Positions 1 through 13,807 of a stretch of 64,000 nt of DNA are shown here, piece by piece. Position numbers and translations under genes: made by a program. How positions within the stretch are numbered: position 1 is the first letter of the stretch; each line of letters begins with the position of its first letter. The DNA comes from Ornithinibacillus sp. 4-3 (GTDB lineage Bacteria > Bacillota > Bacilli > Bacillales > Amphibacillaceae): the NCBI RefSeq assembly GCF_040958695.1, contig NZ_CP162599.1, positions 3,506,001 through 3,570,000 on the forward strand. The letters run 5' to 3'. A model generated the notes under the pieces. It saw only the letters and a program-made list of their open reading frames with translations, searched no databases and was not told the origin of the DNA.

Positions 1-2636
<2,636 letters not shown>

Positions 2637-2640
<4 letters not shown>

Positions 2641-3164
2641 TGCTCTTCTCCTACCTCTTTAATATATTCGTTGATCAAGCTCTCTTGATCAGCTTCACTT
2701 AATTCTTTTTCAATTACCTTACTTGCAATTAATACAGATAATGATGCAACTTTATCTTGAAGCGCTTGTAACGCCTTCTCTTTTTCGTTTTGAATATCTG
2801 CTTGAGCAGCAACCTTAATGCGATCAGCTTCAGCACGAGCTGCTTCAATAATATCTCGTTCTTGTTTCATTCCAGCGCCTCTAGCGTCTTCAATGATTTT
2901 CATTGCTTCTTGTTTCGTTTGTGTTAATCTTTCATTCGCTTCTTTTGCAGCCTTTTCAGCTTCCGCGCGACTTTTCTCAGCAGCATCAATTTCATCAGCT
3001 ACGTGTTTTTCACGCTTCTCCATCATTGCCATGACAGGTCCCCAAGCAAATTTCTTAATTAACAGAAGTAAAACGATAAAGAAGAACAATTGAACAAGCA
3101 TATCTCCTACATGAAGGCCACCTAACGCAGCATAAACCATAGAATAATCCGTGAATGCTTGCAC
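2637..3164 (-). CDS. atpF: ATP synthase F0 b subunit
   Basis: Membrane-anchored stator stalk. A single hydrophobic helix (around residues 20-40, rich in Leu, Phe and Ile) is followed by a long charged coiled coil with many Ala, Glu and Lys residues. The start chosen is GTG at 3162-3164, because AAAGGAGTGG lies 5-6 bases upstream; the longer TTG start at 3188 would place that site inside the gene. This gives 175 residues. The stop overlaps the atpH start by 4 bases. Confidence 0.95.
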
Positions 3165-3244
3165 AGAATCCACTCCTTTCACCAACAATTGTGAAACTAT
3201 AAAAGTAAATCGTTATTTTAGTTCAAAATTACCCATGTACAAAC

Positions 3245-3275
3245 AATGGCGAAGGTTCTATGGGTCTTCGCCATT
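3245..3275 (-). other. Stable hairpin between atpE and atpF
   Basis: A perfect 10-base inverted repeat (AATGGCGAAG at 3245-3254, CTTCGCCATT at 3266-3275) with an 11-base loop lies just after the atpE stop. On the minus strand it is followed by GTTTGTAC, not a T-run, so it is a weak terminator at best. Position after the high-copy c subunit suggests an mRNA processing or protection role; that is inference. Confidence 0.6.
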
Positions 3276-3292
3276 TCAATTGATTGTTTAAG

Positions 3293-3550
<258 letters not shown>

Positions 3551-3588
3551 TCAATAGAAATCTATTAAATCTGGTTGGTAAATAATAA

Positions 3589-4700
<1,112 letters not shown>

Positions 4701-4867
4701 TAACTCTTCTCCTCAATCATTCGTAATAGAAAGCGCTGACAAAGCTCCACATCCAGTTAAAATTCAAACCAATTATGTATGATCTTTGCTCATGATGAAA
4801 GGTACAAAAAAGTGTGTTGTAAGCCTTCCCAAACACCCTAAAATGCGTACCTCTCCACACTTTGTTT

Positions 4868-4896
4868 ATCTTACAATATCCGCTATTTGTTGTCAA
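4868..4896 (-). promoter_or_regulatory. Sigma-A promoter of the atp operon
   Basis: Read on the minus strand: -35 TTGACA (4891-4896), a 17-base spacer, and -10 TAAGAT (4868-4873). This is close to consensus and lies 168 bases before the atpI start codon, leaving a leader of about 160 bases. The rest of the 4701-5093 gap holds only this promoter and the protease terminator. Confidence 0.85.
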
Positions 4897-5025
4897 TTAA
4901 TTTGAGAGAAAGAAGCGTCTTGTTTTGATTAGCATTTTTCCTTCTCATAAAACATTGGAAAAAAATAGAATGTCACACTGTTCTATCACTAATGTTCCTC
5001 CCAAAAGACACTTCTCCATTATAAA

Positions 5026-5070
5026 GAAAAACAAGCGGAAATAGGTGTCAGAATTGTGAACTTTTCCGCT
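5026..5070 (-). terminator. Terminator after the subtilase gene
   Basis: Inverted repeat AGCGGAAA / TTTCCGCT (5034-5041 and 5063-5070), followed on the minus strand by TGTTTTTC. It lies about 25 bases beyond the protease stop and separates it from the atp promoter. Confidence 0.7.
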
Positions 5071-5093
5071 CTTTTTCGTCATAATTAACTCTC

Positions 5094-7268
5094 TTATTCT
5101 GGAACAAAGATATCTGTCTCTAAATAAACGTACTTCCCATCTTTCAACTGAAGGCTTAATAGTGCTTTATATATCCCGTGGCGCTTAATTTGCTTCCGAT
5201 CAATTTCTCCCATATTTAAACCGAGTTGTGGATTTTTTAAATGTAGTAAAGGTTGCTCATATGTTAATGTCTCTGGGTGAAATAAATGGATTTCAACCTC
5301 TGCCACCTCTTCTGTTAAATAGAATTGGTATTGATACTTTTCCCTAGAGAAAGCTTCTAATGAGAATTCATAGCCCATTGCAATTGGATAATCTGCCGTC
5401 TCATTAATAAATAAATAGCCAATAGGAAATACCTCATCCTCACTTATCAACTCCAACCAGCCTTGATGAATACCTTGTTCTACATATTTTGTAGATACCT
5501 TCAAATCTATTGAGACACTTTTTTTACCTTTTGGCCCCACTTTAAAGGAGGTTGGCAACTCCCAAAATAATCCCTTTTGCTTTTTAGGTATTTTGAAATA
5601 ATATTCTTTCGCCTTCTTACCTGTATTTTCAATTGTTAATGTTGCCGTCTGTTTTTCTTCGGATGCAGCGTATTTCCCAAAAGTGATTAATGTATCATTA
5701 ATAATTGTAGTTGTTTCAATCGCTTTTTTGATATCAATAACTCCATTACCTTGTGCTATTGGTTCTGAAGCTTCTAGTGGAACTGCTGTTGTCTTTAATG
5801 CGTTAATGAGTTGATCATTCGTCCAATTTGGATGTGCTTCTTTTAACACTGCAAGTGCACCTGCTACATGCGGAGCTGCCATACTTGTACCATTTAATAC
5901 TTCATAACCTTCTGGCACTGTACTTATAATATTTTTCCCTGGTGCTAATATATCTGGCTTTATTCTCCAGTCTATTGTAACTGGTCCACGTGAACTAAAT
6001 GGGGCAACCATTTCTTCTACTTCACGTACTCTTGGTTGCACATACAATCGCTTGCTCTGCATAGTCTTTTCTAACCATTCTGCATCCTGTTGACTAATCA
6101 AGGCAATTGGAATAGGAGTTTTTGTCTGGAGAGTATTTAATACTTTCTGTTCCTTTTCGTCTTCATATAATAATATCCCTTGAACTCCTTTCTCTACAGA
6201 CTCTTTAAGTAACTCCTCTATATTGATTTCACTCATACTAGTCATCAATATTTTTCCATGTGGATTTTGCTGTTGAAGGTCTGTAATCATTTCCGTAGTT
6301 CGATTTAGTTTCCAAGGACCTGTTTGCTGTACCTCATTCAATGAAATATCCTTATCTTCTGGCGAAACATGAAGATATGTAATTTGTTCTGGTCGGGCAA
6401 GTGCACCAACTGAAATGGCATTAATAGCAGTCGCCGGAGAACCAACTGTCCAATTCTCTGGACCACTATTTCCATTTGCAATAACCAATATGACACCTAA
6501 TTCTGCTGCTTTATTAACAGCAAGACTCGTAGGAAAGTCTGGACCATTTACCGCATTACCTAAAGATAAATTAATAATATCTACTCCATCCTTCACCGCT
6601 TGTTCAATAGCAGCGATAACTTGGATTGATGTCCCAAATCCACCGGGGCCTAATGCCCGATATGCATAAATTTCTGCATCTGGTGCTACACCCTTTAATT
6701 CTCCGTCAGCTGCTATAATTCCAGCAACATGTGTACCATGAAGTGTTGGTGTTCCTTCTGTAGCTATTGTTTCCATTGGATCCTCATCAAAATCAACTAC
6801 ATCATATCCGCCAATGTAATTCTTCTGTAGGTCTGGATGATGATAATCTACTCCTGTATCAACAACAGCAACCTTAACATTTTTTCCAGTGTATGATGTG
6901 TTGTTTAGACTAGATGGCAAGGTAGTATTATTTAATTTTCTGTTACTTATTAACTCTGTATCCATCTGATATTCCTTAACTGGATAAGTCATTTTAACAA
7001 AATCATGCTCGCTTAGTTTTTCAAGATGTCTGATAGAACCTTGTAATGCTAAGCCTGTGAATAACTTTTCGTAAACAGTGATAACTTCAATAAAAGGGAA
7101 ATTTTTTTCTATCCATTGTCGATATTCCTGTGGATTACCTTCTACTTCAATAATGATAGAGTGAGACTCTCGATAATCTACTTCTGTTATTTGCGGATCC
7201 GTTAATCCCTGCTCTGGCAAGAATAAGAGTAGAAGCATTAAGATGATTAGTGTATAGCAATAGCGCAA
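5094..7268 (-). CDS. Secreted subtilisin-like serine protease (S8 family, Vpr-like)
   Basis: Extracellular protease of 724 residues. A hydrophobic signal peptide (residues 1-23) is followed by an inhibitor I9-like propeptide (about 35-100). The S8 catalytic domain has Asp137 in AVVDTGVDY, His177 in HGTHVAG, the oxyanion Asn267 in IANGNSG and Ser462 in NGTSMAAPHVAG. Between His and Ser, about residues 295-415, sits an inserted domain consistent with a protease-associated (PA) domain, as in B. subtilis Vpr. The C-terminal 200 residues look like beta-sandwich material. The start is a TTG (7266-7268) with AAAGGAG 9 bases upstream. It has its own terminator and no partner genes. B. subtilis has no protease at this place, so it was probably inserted. 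Confidence 0.93.
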   Translation of the reverse strand: MRYCYTLIILMLLLLFLPEQGLTDPQITEVDYRESHSIIIEVEGNPQEYRQWIEKNFPFIEVITVYEKLFTGLALQGSIRHLEKLSEHDFVKMTYPVKEYQMDTELISNRKLNNTTLPSSLNNTSYTGKNVKVAVVDTGVDYHHPDLQKNYIGGYDVVDFDEDPMETIATEGTPTLHGTHVAGIIAADGELKGVAPDAEIYAYRALGPGGFGTSIQVIAAIEQAVKDGVDIINLSLGNAVNGPDFPTSLAVNKAAELGVILVIANGNSGPENWTVGSPATAINAISVGALARPEQITYLHVSPEDKDISLNEVQQTGPWKLNRTTEMITDLQQQNPHGKILMTSMSEINIEELLKESVEKGVQGILLYEDEKEQKVLNTLQTKTPIPIALISQQDAEWLEKTMQSKRLYVQPRVREVEEMVAPFSSRGPVTIDWRIKPDILAPGKNIISTVPEGYEVLNGTSMAAPHVAGALAVLKEAHPNWTNDQLINALKTTAVPLEASEPIAQGNGVIDIKKAIETTTIINDTLITFGKYAASEEKQTATLTIENTGKKAKEYYFKIPKKQKGLFWELPTSFKVGPKGKKSVSIDLKVSTKYVEQGIHQGWLELISEDEVFPIGYLFINETADYPIAMGYEFSLEAFSREKYQYQFYLTEEVAEVEIHLFHPETLTYEQPLLHLKNPQLGLNMGEIDRKQIKRHGIYKALLSLQLKDGKYVYLETDIFVPE

Positions 7269-7333
7269 AATGGATAGCTCCTTTTTTTTACGCTTAGTTT
7301 AAAACATGTTCCGAAACTTATGCACATGTGAAT

Positions 7334-7374
7334 ACAAAAAACTGACATGAAGACGATTTTTCTTCATGCCAGTC
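7334..7374 (-). terminator. Terminator after mnaA
   Basis: Strong hairpin with 13-base arms (7341-7353 and 7361-7373) that contain one wobble, followed by six T residues on the minus strand, just past the mnaA stop. Confidence 0.88.
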
Positions 7375-7380
7375 CAATTT

Positions 7381-8493
7381 TTATTTATTAAAATACTCCG
7401 TAATTGCATCTGCAATTCTTTGTGAAGCTTCTCCATCGCCATATGGATTTGAAGCTGTAGCCATCTGATCATGGGCCACTTTATTATTCAATAACTCATC
7501 TGCTGCTTCGAAAATCGTATCCTCTTCTGTACCAATGAGTTTCAACGTTCCAGCTTCAATTCCTTCTGGACGCTCTGTCGTATCACGTAAAACTAAAACA
7601 GGAACTCCAAGAGAAGGCGCTTCTTCCTGTATGCCTCCAGAATCCGTTAAAATGATATAGGAATTTGCGATAAAATTATGAAAGTCCACTACACCAAGAG
7701 GCTCAATCAATTTAATCCGTTCATCATTTCCTAAAATTTCATCTGCGGTTTGCTGCACTAATGGATTTAAATGCACAGGGTAAATGACTTCAATATCATC
7801 ATGCGCTTCGACAAGTCGCTTGATTGCTCGAAACATTTGGCGCATATTCTCACCAAGATTTTCTCTTCGATGTGCCGTCATTAGAACTAATCGCTTATCA
7901 CCTAATTGCTCTATCAATGGATGCTGATATGCTTCACTGACAGTTGTCTTTAAGGCATCAATTGCTGTATTACCAGTCACATAAATACGATCCGCTGATT
8001 TATTTTCTTGTAGCAAATTGTTTTTAGACTTTTCGGTTGGTGCAAAATGCAAGTCCGCCATGACTCCAGTTAATTGTCGATTCATTTCCTCTGGATATGG
8101 AGAGTATTTATTCCATGTACGCAATCCTGCTTCCACATGCCCAATTGCAATTTGATTATAAAAAGCGGCTAATGACGCTACAAATGTCGTGCTCGTATCA
8201 CCATGTACAAGCACAATATCAGGTTTTGTTTCCTTCATAACTTGATCGAGCCCTTCTAAAGCTCGATTTGTAATCTGTGCTAGTGTTTGTTTTTCTTGCA
8301 TAATATTTAAATCATAGTCTGGTGTAATATTAAAAATACGGAGAACCTGATCAAGCATTTCTCGGTGTTGAGCCGTTACTGTTACTATGGATTCGAACTC
8401 TTCAGGGCGTTTCTTTAGCTCCAAAACAAGCGGAGCCATCTTAATCGCTTCTGGTCTTGTACCAAAAATTGTCATTACCCTAACACGTCTCAT
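7381..8493 (-). CDS. mnaA: UDP-N-acetylglucosamine 2-epimerase (non-hydrolysing)
   Basis: Interconverts UDP-GlcNAc and UDP-ManNAc in the cytoplasm, supplying ManNAc for teichoic acid linkage units. The 370-residue protein has the family length and motifs: FGTRPEAIKMAP at the N-terminus, VHGDTSTTF, HVEAGLRTWNKYSPYPEE, MTAHRRENLG and LTDSGGIQEEAPSLG. In B. subtilis the mnaA gene lies with the teichoic acid genes; here it stands between a protease and upp. It lies about 60 bases after upp and may be read from the upp promoter. Confidence 0.95.
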   Translation of the reverse strand: MRRVRVMTIFGTRPEAIKMAPLVLELKKRPEEFESIVTVTAQHREMLDQVLRIFNITPDYDLNIMQEKQTLAQITNRALEGLDQVMKETKPDIVLVHGDTSTTFVASLAAFYNQIAIGHVEAGLRTWNKYSPYPEEMNRQLTGVMADLHFAPTEKSKNNLLQENKSADRIYVTGNTAIDALKTTVSEAYQHPLIEQLGDKRLVLMTAHRRENLGENMRQMFRAIKRLVEAHDDIEVIYPVHLNPLVQQTADEILGNDERIKLIEPLGVVDFHNFIANSYIILTDSGGIQEEAPSLGVPVLVLRDTTERPEGIEAGTLKLIGTEEDTIFEAADELLNNKVAHDQMATASNPYGDGEASQRIADAITEYFNK

Positions 8494-8551
8494 GCTCTTC
8501 CCCCCTGTTTCAAGTAACTACTGAAGCTTCACCTTTTAAATTTATATCCTA

Positions 8552-9181
8552 TTATTTTGTACCGAATAAACGATCTCCAGCATCACCAAGTCCTGGTACG
8601 ATATAACTCTTCTCATTTAGTCCTTCATCAATCGCACATAAATAGATATCCACATCTGGGTGATTCTTCTGAATAACTTCTACACCTTCTGGAGCAGCTA
8701 CTAAACACATTAAACGAATCTTCTTCGCCCCACGCTGCTTTAATGCTTGAATAGCATCATTTGCGGATCCACCTGTCGCAAGCATTGGATCGATTACAAT
8801 TAATTCACGCTCTGCCATATCTGAAGGGAGCTTTACATAATACTCTACTGGCACTAATGTTTCTGGGTCACGGTATAAACCAACATGACCTACACGAGCC
8901 GCCGGTAATAATTTTAACATTCCATCCACCATGCCAAGTCCTGCACGTAAAATTGGAATTAAACCAATTTTCTTACCAGATAAAATCTTAGTTTTTGCTG
9001 TGCTTACTGGAGTTTCTACTGTTATTTCTTCAACAGACAGATCCCTAGTAATCTCAAATGCCATAAGCATTGCTACTTCATCCACTAATTCTCGGAACTC
9101 TTTCGTTCCTGTGCTTTTATCTCTAATATACGTTAATTTATGCTGGATTAACGGGTGTTCTAATACATGTACGTTTGACAT
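8552..9181 (-). CDS. upp: Uracil phosphoribosyltransferase
   Basis: Salvage enzyme making UMP from uracil and PRPP. The protein of 209 residues shows the PRPP-binding loop [12 protein letters not shown] and the uracil-binding C-terminal segment [17 protein letters not shown]. The start is ATG 9179-9181 ([15 protein letters not shown]), the family start, behind AAGGAG; the longer frame upstream lacks homology. In B. subtilis upp directly precedes atpI; here two genes intervene. Confidence 0.97.
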   Translation of the reverse strand: MSNVHVLEHPLIQHKLTYIRDKSTGTKEFRELVDEVAMLMAFEITRDLSVEEITVETPVSTAKTKILSGKKIGLIPILRAGLGMVDGMLKLLPAARVGHVGLYRDPETLVPVEYYVKLPSDMAERELIVIDPMLATGGSANDAIQALKQRGAKKIRLMCLVAAPEGVEVIQKNHPDVDIYLCAIDEGLNEKSYIVPGLGDAGDRLFGTK

Positions 9182-9308
9182 ATTGGACAACTCCTTTTCA
9201 AAATTACGCTTAGTCGAATTGTACTGAAAATAAACGATAGATTCAAGCATAAGGAAAAAAACGTTTACTCCGTTTTTCCAAAATGAACTTTTTTGTGAAT
9301 TCTGAACG

Positions 9309-9422
9309 AAAAGCGAAAGTCGCGCCCTTACAGGCTAAGAACGTGACGTCACGAGCACAATGTCTTTGCTAACACTGCACAAGCGTCGAAAGTTCGCTAG
9401 TTGTTGGGCGCTTGTGCTGGAC
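9309..9422. repeat. Compact GC-rich dispersed-repeat-like element
   Basis: This stretch in the upp-glyA gap is much richer in G and C than its surroundings. It contains a 12-base palindrome centred on GTGACGTCAC (9343-9352) and a 9-base perfect inverted repeat GCACAAGCG / CGCTTGTGC (9377-9385, 9409-9417). Layout and wording resemble short non-coding repeats scattered in Bacillaceae genomes; that comparison is from memory. No ORF is present. The rest of the 9182-9517 gap holds the upp leader and the glyA terminator. Confidence 0.5.
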
Positions 9423-9478
9423 GTGGCTATTCTGGATAAATATCCACAACTCAAAAATTTTATAATTTGCTAGACATC

Positions 9479-9510
9479 GAAAAAAAGAACGCTCCTATCA
9501 AGAGCGTCCT
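9479..9510 (-). terminator. Terminator after glyA
   Basis: Stem ACGCTC / GAGCGT (9489-9494, 9502-9507), extended by flanking pairs, followed by a run of T residues on the minus strand, a few bases after the glyA stop. Confidence 0.85.
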
Positions 9511-9517
9511 TCCTGTC

Positions 9518-10753
9518 TTATGCATATAATGGGAATTTGCTTGTTAATGCAGCTACACGATCTGCTGCTTCTTTTAATGTTGCTTCATCTTCATGATTTT
9601 TAAGAGTTAAAGCAATGATTGCAGCAATTTCTTTCATTTCTTCTTCTCCAAATTGGCGTGAAGTGATTGCTGCTGTTCCAATGCGAAGTCCACTTGTAAT
9701 AAATGGGCTTTCTTTATCAAATGGAATAGCATTTTTATTTGTCGTAATACCAATCTCATCTAATACATGCTCTGCTACTTTTCCTGTTAATCCTAAAGAT
9801 TCTAAATCAAGTAACATTAAATGATTATCTGTTCCACCAGAAACAATACGAACACCTTCAGCTGATAATGCTTCAGCTAATGCTTTAGCATTATTAATGA
9901 TTTTTTGTGCATATTCCTTAAAATCAGGTGATAATGCTTCTTTAAATGCAACTGCTTTTGCAGCAATCACATGCATTAATGGACCACCTTGCACACCAGG
10001 GAATACTTTCTTATCAACTGCTTTCGCATATTCCTCTTTACATAAAATCATTCCACCACGAGGGCCACGTAAAGTTTTATGTGTAGTAGTCGTTACGAAA
10101 TCACAATATGGTACTGGGTTTGGATGGAGGCCAGCCGCTACTAAACCAGCAATATGCGCCATATCAACCATTAAATAAGCTCCTACTTCATCAGCGATTT
10201 CACGGAATTTCGCAAAATCAATTGTACGAGAGTAAGCACTTGCTCCAGCTACAATTAGCTTTGGTTTTGCTTCTATAGCTTTCACGCGAACATCTTCATA
10301 ATCAAGTAATTCTGTTTCTGAATCTACACCGTATTCAACAAAATTATATAATTCACCACTGAAGTTTACTGGGCTTCCGTGTGTTAAATGTCCACCATGA
10401 CTTAAATTCATACCTAAAACTGTATCTCCTGGCTTTAGAATAGTGAAGTATACTGCCATGTTTGCTTGTGCACCCGAATGGGGCTGAACATTCACATGCT
10501 CTGCACCAAATAGCTCTTTTGCACGGTCTCTTGCTAAATCTTCCACTACATCAACATGCTCACAGCCACCATAGTATCTTCTTCCAGGATATCCTTCCGC
10601 ATATTTATTTGTTAATACTGTTCCCATTGCTTCCATTACTGTTTCAGATACAAAGTTTTCTGATGCGATTAGTTCAATCTTGTCCTGCTGTCTTTTCTTT
10701 TCTGCTTCAATTGCTTCGAAAATTGCTACATCTTGTTCTTTTAAATGCTTCAT
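9518..10753 (-). CDS. glyA: Serine hydroxymethyltransferase
   Basis: PLP enzyme that interconverts serine and glycine and charges tetrahydrofolate with one-carbon units. The protein has 411 residues. Lys226 in [14 protein letters not shown] is the Schiff-base lysine; SENFVS near residue 31, YPGRRYYGG and DMAHIAGL are also conserved. The start ATG is preceded by GGAGG. It lies 67 bases downstream of ywlG in the conserved ywlG-glyA-upp arrangement. Confidence 0.98.
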   Translation of the reverse strand: MKHLKEQDVAIFEAIEAEKKRQQDKIELIASENFVSETVMEAMGTVLTNKYAEGYPGRRYYGGCEHVDVVEDLARDRAKELFGAEHVNVQPHSGAQANMAVYFTILKPGDTVLGMNLSHGGHLTHGSPVNFSGELYNFVEYGVDSETELLDYEDVRVKAIEAKPKLIVAGASAYSRTIDFAKFREIADEVGAYLMVDMAHIAGLVAAGLHPNPVPYCDFVTTTTHKTLRGPRGGMILCKEEYAKAVDKKVFPGVQGGPLMHVIAAKAVAFKEALSPDFKEYAQKIINNAKALAEALSAEGVRIVSGGTDNHLMLLDLESLGLTGKVAEHVLDEIGITTNKNAIPFDKESPFITSGLRIGTAAITSRQFGEEEMKEIAAIIALTLKNHEDEATLKEAADRVAALTSKFPLYA

Positions 10754-10820
10754 TTAATTGACCTCCATTGTTTTCCCAGCTTTTTTATCTAAATATTTAT
10801 TTTCATAATAGAGCTTTAAG

Positions 10821-11369
10821 TTATTTTTCTGGATAATGTGCTCGTTCGCCACCAATTAATTTAGGTCTTGAACTCGCAGCAGTTACATGTGCATTACCAA
10901 TACTCTTTTGTTTCATACGCAAAGGAATAGCTACATGTTTTATATGCATACCTATCATCGTATCACCAACGTCTATTCCAGCCTGTGCTTGAATTTTTTC
11001 TACTACCACAGGATTTCTCATCTGCTTATACGCATAGGATGCCATTGATCCACCGGCTTTTGGATGGGGTACTACAGTTACCTCTTCTAAATAAGGAAGT
11101 TGATGGAAAGTTTCTGTTTCTATAACAAGTGCACGATTAATATGCTCACAGCCTTGGAAAGCTAGCTGCACACCTGTTTCTTGTTTCAAATGAAATAATG
11201 CTTGGTAAATTATTGCGGCAATCTCTTCACTGCCATGTGTACCTATATGTTCACCAGCAACCTCACTTGTTGAACAACCAATGACAAAAATATCACCTTT
11301 ATTTAAAAGCCCACTATCTATCCATTCTTCTACTAGTTGATTTATATCTGTTTGGATTTGTGTTCTCAT
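10821..11369 (-). CDS. ywlG: YwlG family protein (DUF436)
   Basis: Conserved cytoplasmic protein of 182 residues and unknown function. The family signature VIGCSTSEVAGEHIGTHGS lies near the N-terminus, and FQGCEHINRALVIE and DVGDTMIGMHIKHVAIP follow. It is always found beside rpiB and glyA in Bacillaceae, as here (40 bases after rpiB), which suggests a link to ribose-5-phosphate or one-carbon metabolism; that is only inference. Confidence 0.9.
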   Translation of the reverse strand: MRTQIQTDINQLVEEWIDSGLLNKGDIFVIGCSTSEVAGEHIGTHGSEEIAAIIYQALFHLKQETGVQLAFQGCEHINRALVIETETFHQLPYLEEVTVVPHPKAGGSMASYAYKQMRNPVVVEKIQAQAGIDVGDTMIGMHIKHVAIPLRMKQKSIGNAHVTAASSRPKLIGGERAHYPEK

Positions 11370-11409
11370 TTATGATGTCACACCCTTTATAAGGATCCAT
11401 TATTTGTAA

Positions 11410-11850
11410 TTATTTTTCTTCATATGCAGTAATCTTATTAAGACGATTTTGGTGACGACCACCATCGAATTCTGTGTCTAGCCACACCTCGGCTATCTCT
11501 CTTGCTAATCCTGGGCCAATAACACGTTCTCCCATTGCAAGCACATTTGAATCATTATGTTGACGTGTTAATTTAGCACTGTAAACATCATGAACAAGCG
11601 CACAACGAATTCCTTTTACTTTATTTGCTGCGATGGACATACCAATCCCTGTACCACATATTAATATCGCTCGATCAAATTCACCATTCGCTACTCGTTC
11701 TGCTGCAGGTAATGAATAATCAGGATAATCTACAGATCCCGTTCCTTCACAACCTGTATCTACATATTCAATTCCTTTTTCTTCTAATAGATTCTTCACT
11801 TCGTTACGAATTGTGACACCTGCATGATCAGCTGTTATAATTACTTTCAT
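11410..11850 (-). CDS. rpiB: Ribose-5-phosphate isomerase B
   Basis: Interconverts ribose 5-phosphate and ribulose 5-phosphate (RpiB/LacAB family). The protein of 146 residues has TADHAGV at the N-terminus, the catalytic Cys65 in ILICGTGIGMS and the substrate-binding HNDSNVLAMGERVIG segment. It is the YwlF orthologue by position, upstream of ywlG. Confidence 0.95.
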   Translation of the reverse strand: MKVIITADHAGVTIRNEVKNLLEEKGIEYVDTGCEGTGSVDYPDYSLPAAERVANGEFDRAILICGTGIGMSIAANKVKGIRCALVHDVYSAKLTRQHNDSNVLAMGERVIGPGLAREIAEVWLDTEFDGGRHQNRLNKITAYEEK

Positions 11851-11946
11851 GATTCATTCACTCCATTGTATGTGCTTATTTGACAATCATTATACATCAA
11901 AAAATGGAAAACAGCTATCCTTCTCTAGCCTCAGAATAACATCTGT

Positions 11947-13254
11947 TTATCTTTGCAAAGAAGAATTTATTGAGAACTGTTTGACCTGATCATTAAGACT
12001 ATTTGCTTGTATTTCTAGTTCTTGAGATAAACGCTCGACTAGTTCAGATGTAGCTGATTGCTCTTGAACTGCAGTATCTACTTCCTGAGCTGCTGCTGAG
12101 GTTTCTTCAGCAATTGCCGCTACTTCCTGTGATTGTTTAACGGTTGCTTCAATAGAATTTAGCTGGCGATCAACTAAACCAGAAATTTGTTCTATCTCTG
12201 ATGCAACATCTGTTACAGAATGAACCATTGCTTCAATTGCTTGATTCGTTCCTTCGCCACTTTCTGCTTCTTTCATGACATAATTCACGTTATCATTCAT
12301 ATTTGTCACTACACTATTAATATTTGTTTGAATCACTCGAATTAATCCAGAAATTTGTTGAACAGCCTGTGCACTTTGATCTGCTAATAAACGCACTTCT
12401 TCAGCAACTACTGCAAATCCGCGGCCTTCCTCACCAGCACGCGCTGCCTCGATGGAAGCATTTAATGCAAGTAAATTGGTTTGCTCTGCTATATCTCCTA
12501 CCATTGTTACAATTGATTCTACTTGTTCAGCATTTTTCTTTAAATTCTCTACTTCTTTTAAGGAATTTACTTGTTCGTTCGCAAAAGATTGTACATTTCC
12601 GACAAGGCGGTTAACCGCATGCTTGCTATGATCTAACACATCCAGCATATCTGTAGACTTTTGCTTAGATTGCAATGCCTTTTCCTGTACTTCTTTAGCT
12701 AATGCCGTGGCTTCCTCTACTGCTTCCGCTGTTTGCTGAATAGCTTCTGCAGAACTTTCCGCTCCTTGTGAAATATCATCTGAAGAGGCAAGAATGGCTG
12801 TTGCATTTTGAGTAGCAGTATGAACTACTTCTTTTAATTTCACAACGGCTTGATTTGTACTTTCAGAATGGTTTTGAATATTATGTACCATGTTACGAAT
12901 GTTTTTTAACATTGTATCAAACGCAACACTTAACGCACGAATCTCATCATTTGATCTAGGAATCTTAATTTGTTGCTCCAAATTTCCTTCTGCCGCTCGC
13001 GTTGCAGCTACTTCTAAATCCTGCAATGGCTTTGCAATAAACCTTGCAGCAATAAATGCTAAAATTCCTGACCAAATTATTCCTAATAATAAAATAATAA
13101 TGATATACCATTGCTCTGAAATCTCAATAAATTGAGTTACATGATCATAGAGCCCGTAGATAAAAAGCGCACTTGTTGAATAGGTGATCATTGCTAAGAT
13201 TGTTGTAAATAAAACAAGCTTTTTACGTAAATTAAAATGTTTTTTCTGGTTCAT
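11947..13254 (-). CDS. Methyl-accepting chemotaxis protein with almost no external sensor domain
   Basis: Receptor-type signal transducer of 435 residues. Two membrane helices (about residues 12-33 and 48-69) are separated by only some 15 residues, so there is practically no extracellular ligand domain. A HAMP linker follows (about 70-125), then a signalling domain with the hairpin tip [19 protein letters not shown] and [19 protein letters not shown]. It probably senses a membrane or cytoplasmic signal or acts through other receptors. No flagellar genes lie nearby. It splits the rpiB-ywlE pair found in B. subtilis, so it was likely inserted. It is 16 bases from ywlE and may be co-transcribed with it. 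Confidence 0.92.
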   Translation of the reverse strand: MNQKKHFNLRKKLVLFTTILAMITYSTSALFIYGLYDHVTQFIEISEQWYIIIILLLGIIWSGILAFIAARFIAKPLQDLEVAATRAAEGNLEQQIKIPRSNDEIRALSVAFDTMLKNIRNMVHNIQNHSESTNQAVVKLKEVVHTATQNATAILASSDDISQGAESSAEAIQQTAEAVEEATALAKEVQEKALQSKQKSTDMLDVLDHSKHAVNRLVGNVQSFANEQVNSLKEVENLKKNAEQVESIVTMVGDIAEQTNLLALNASIEAARAGEEGRGFAVVAEEVRLLADQSAQAVQQISGLIRVIQTNINSVVTNMNDNVNYVMKEAESGEGTNQAIEAMVHSVTDVASEIEQISGLVDRQLNSIEATVKQSQEVAAIAEETSAAAQEVDTAVQEQSATSELVERLSQELEIQANSLNDQVKQFSINSSLQR

Positions 13255-13270
13255 TAGCTAAAGCCTCCGA

Positions 13271-13714
13271 CTACTTGTTTATTTTCTCTATTAGTAAAGT
13301 GATTAAATACTCCAATTCTTGTAATGTTTCTTGGTAAACTTCTAAAGAACCACCAAAAGGATCAGGAATATCTCCGTCTATTTCTTTATCGTCAGAAGAT
13401 ACATATTCCTTTAAGGTAAAATACTTTTCTTCATATTGCGGATATTGCATAACTAATGATTGTTTATGCTGCGAGGTCATCCCAAGCACTATATCAGCCC
13501 ATTGTACCAATTCTTCAGTAATTGGCTGAGAATGATGCTGCAATTCAATGCCCTTTTCTTTTAAAGCAGTGATAACATGTGGACTTGCACTTTGATCCAT
13601 TCCTGCAAAAACACCTGCTGATTGAGCTTTTATTTCCGGTAATTTATGTGTTAACAAAGCCTCAGCCATTGGACTACGGCACGTATTTCCTGTACAAACA
13701 AATAGTACCTTCAT
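13271..13714 (-). CDS. ywlE: Protein arginine phosphatase
   Basis: Low-molecular-weight phosphatase fold of 147 residues. The P-loop is C7-TGNT-C-R13 with Thr11, the residue known to set YwlE specificity for phosphoarginine over phosphotyrosine. The general acid Asp lies in DIPDPFGG. The family reverses McsB arginine phosphorylation, which marks proteins for ClpCP and regulates CtsR. GGAGGAAG precedes the ATG. Confidence 0.93.
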   Translation of the reverse strand: MKVLFVCTGNTCRSPMAEALLTHKLPEIKAQSAGVFAGMDQSASPHVITALKEKGIELQHHSQPITEELVQWADIVLGMTSQHKQSLVMQYPQYEEKYFTLKEYVSSDDKEIDGDIPDPFGGSLEVYQETLQELEYLITLLIEKINK

Positions 13715-13807
13715 GATCTTCCTCCACTTATTGATTTTCTATTCCTAATATAACATATTCATAAGTGAATTGTTAGAATTAAATTAGGTATTTAGAACTA
13801 AAAAATT

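Noticed and set aside
4701..5093. A small gene in the gap between atpI and the protease
   Set aside because: Only a promoter and a terminator are seen; no frame with a ribosome binding site.
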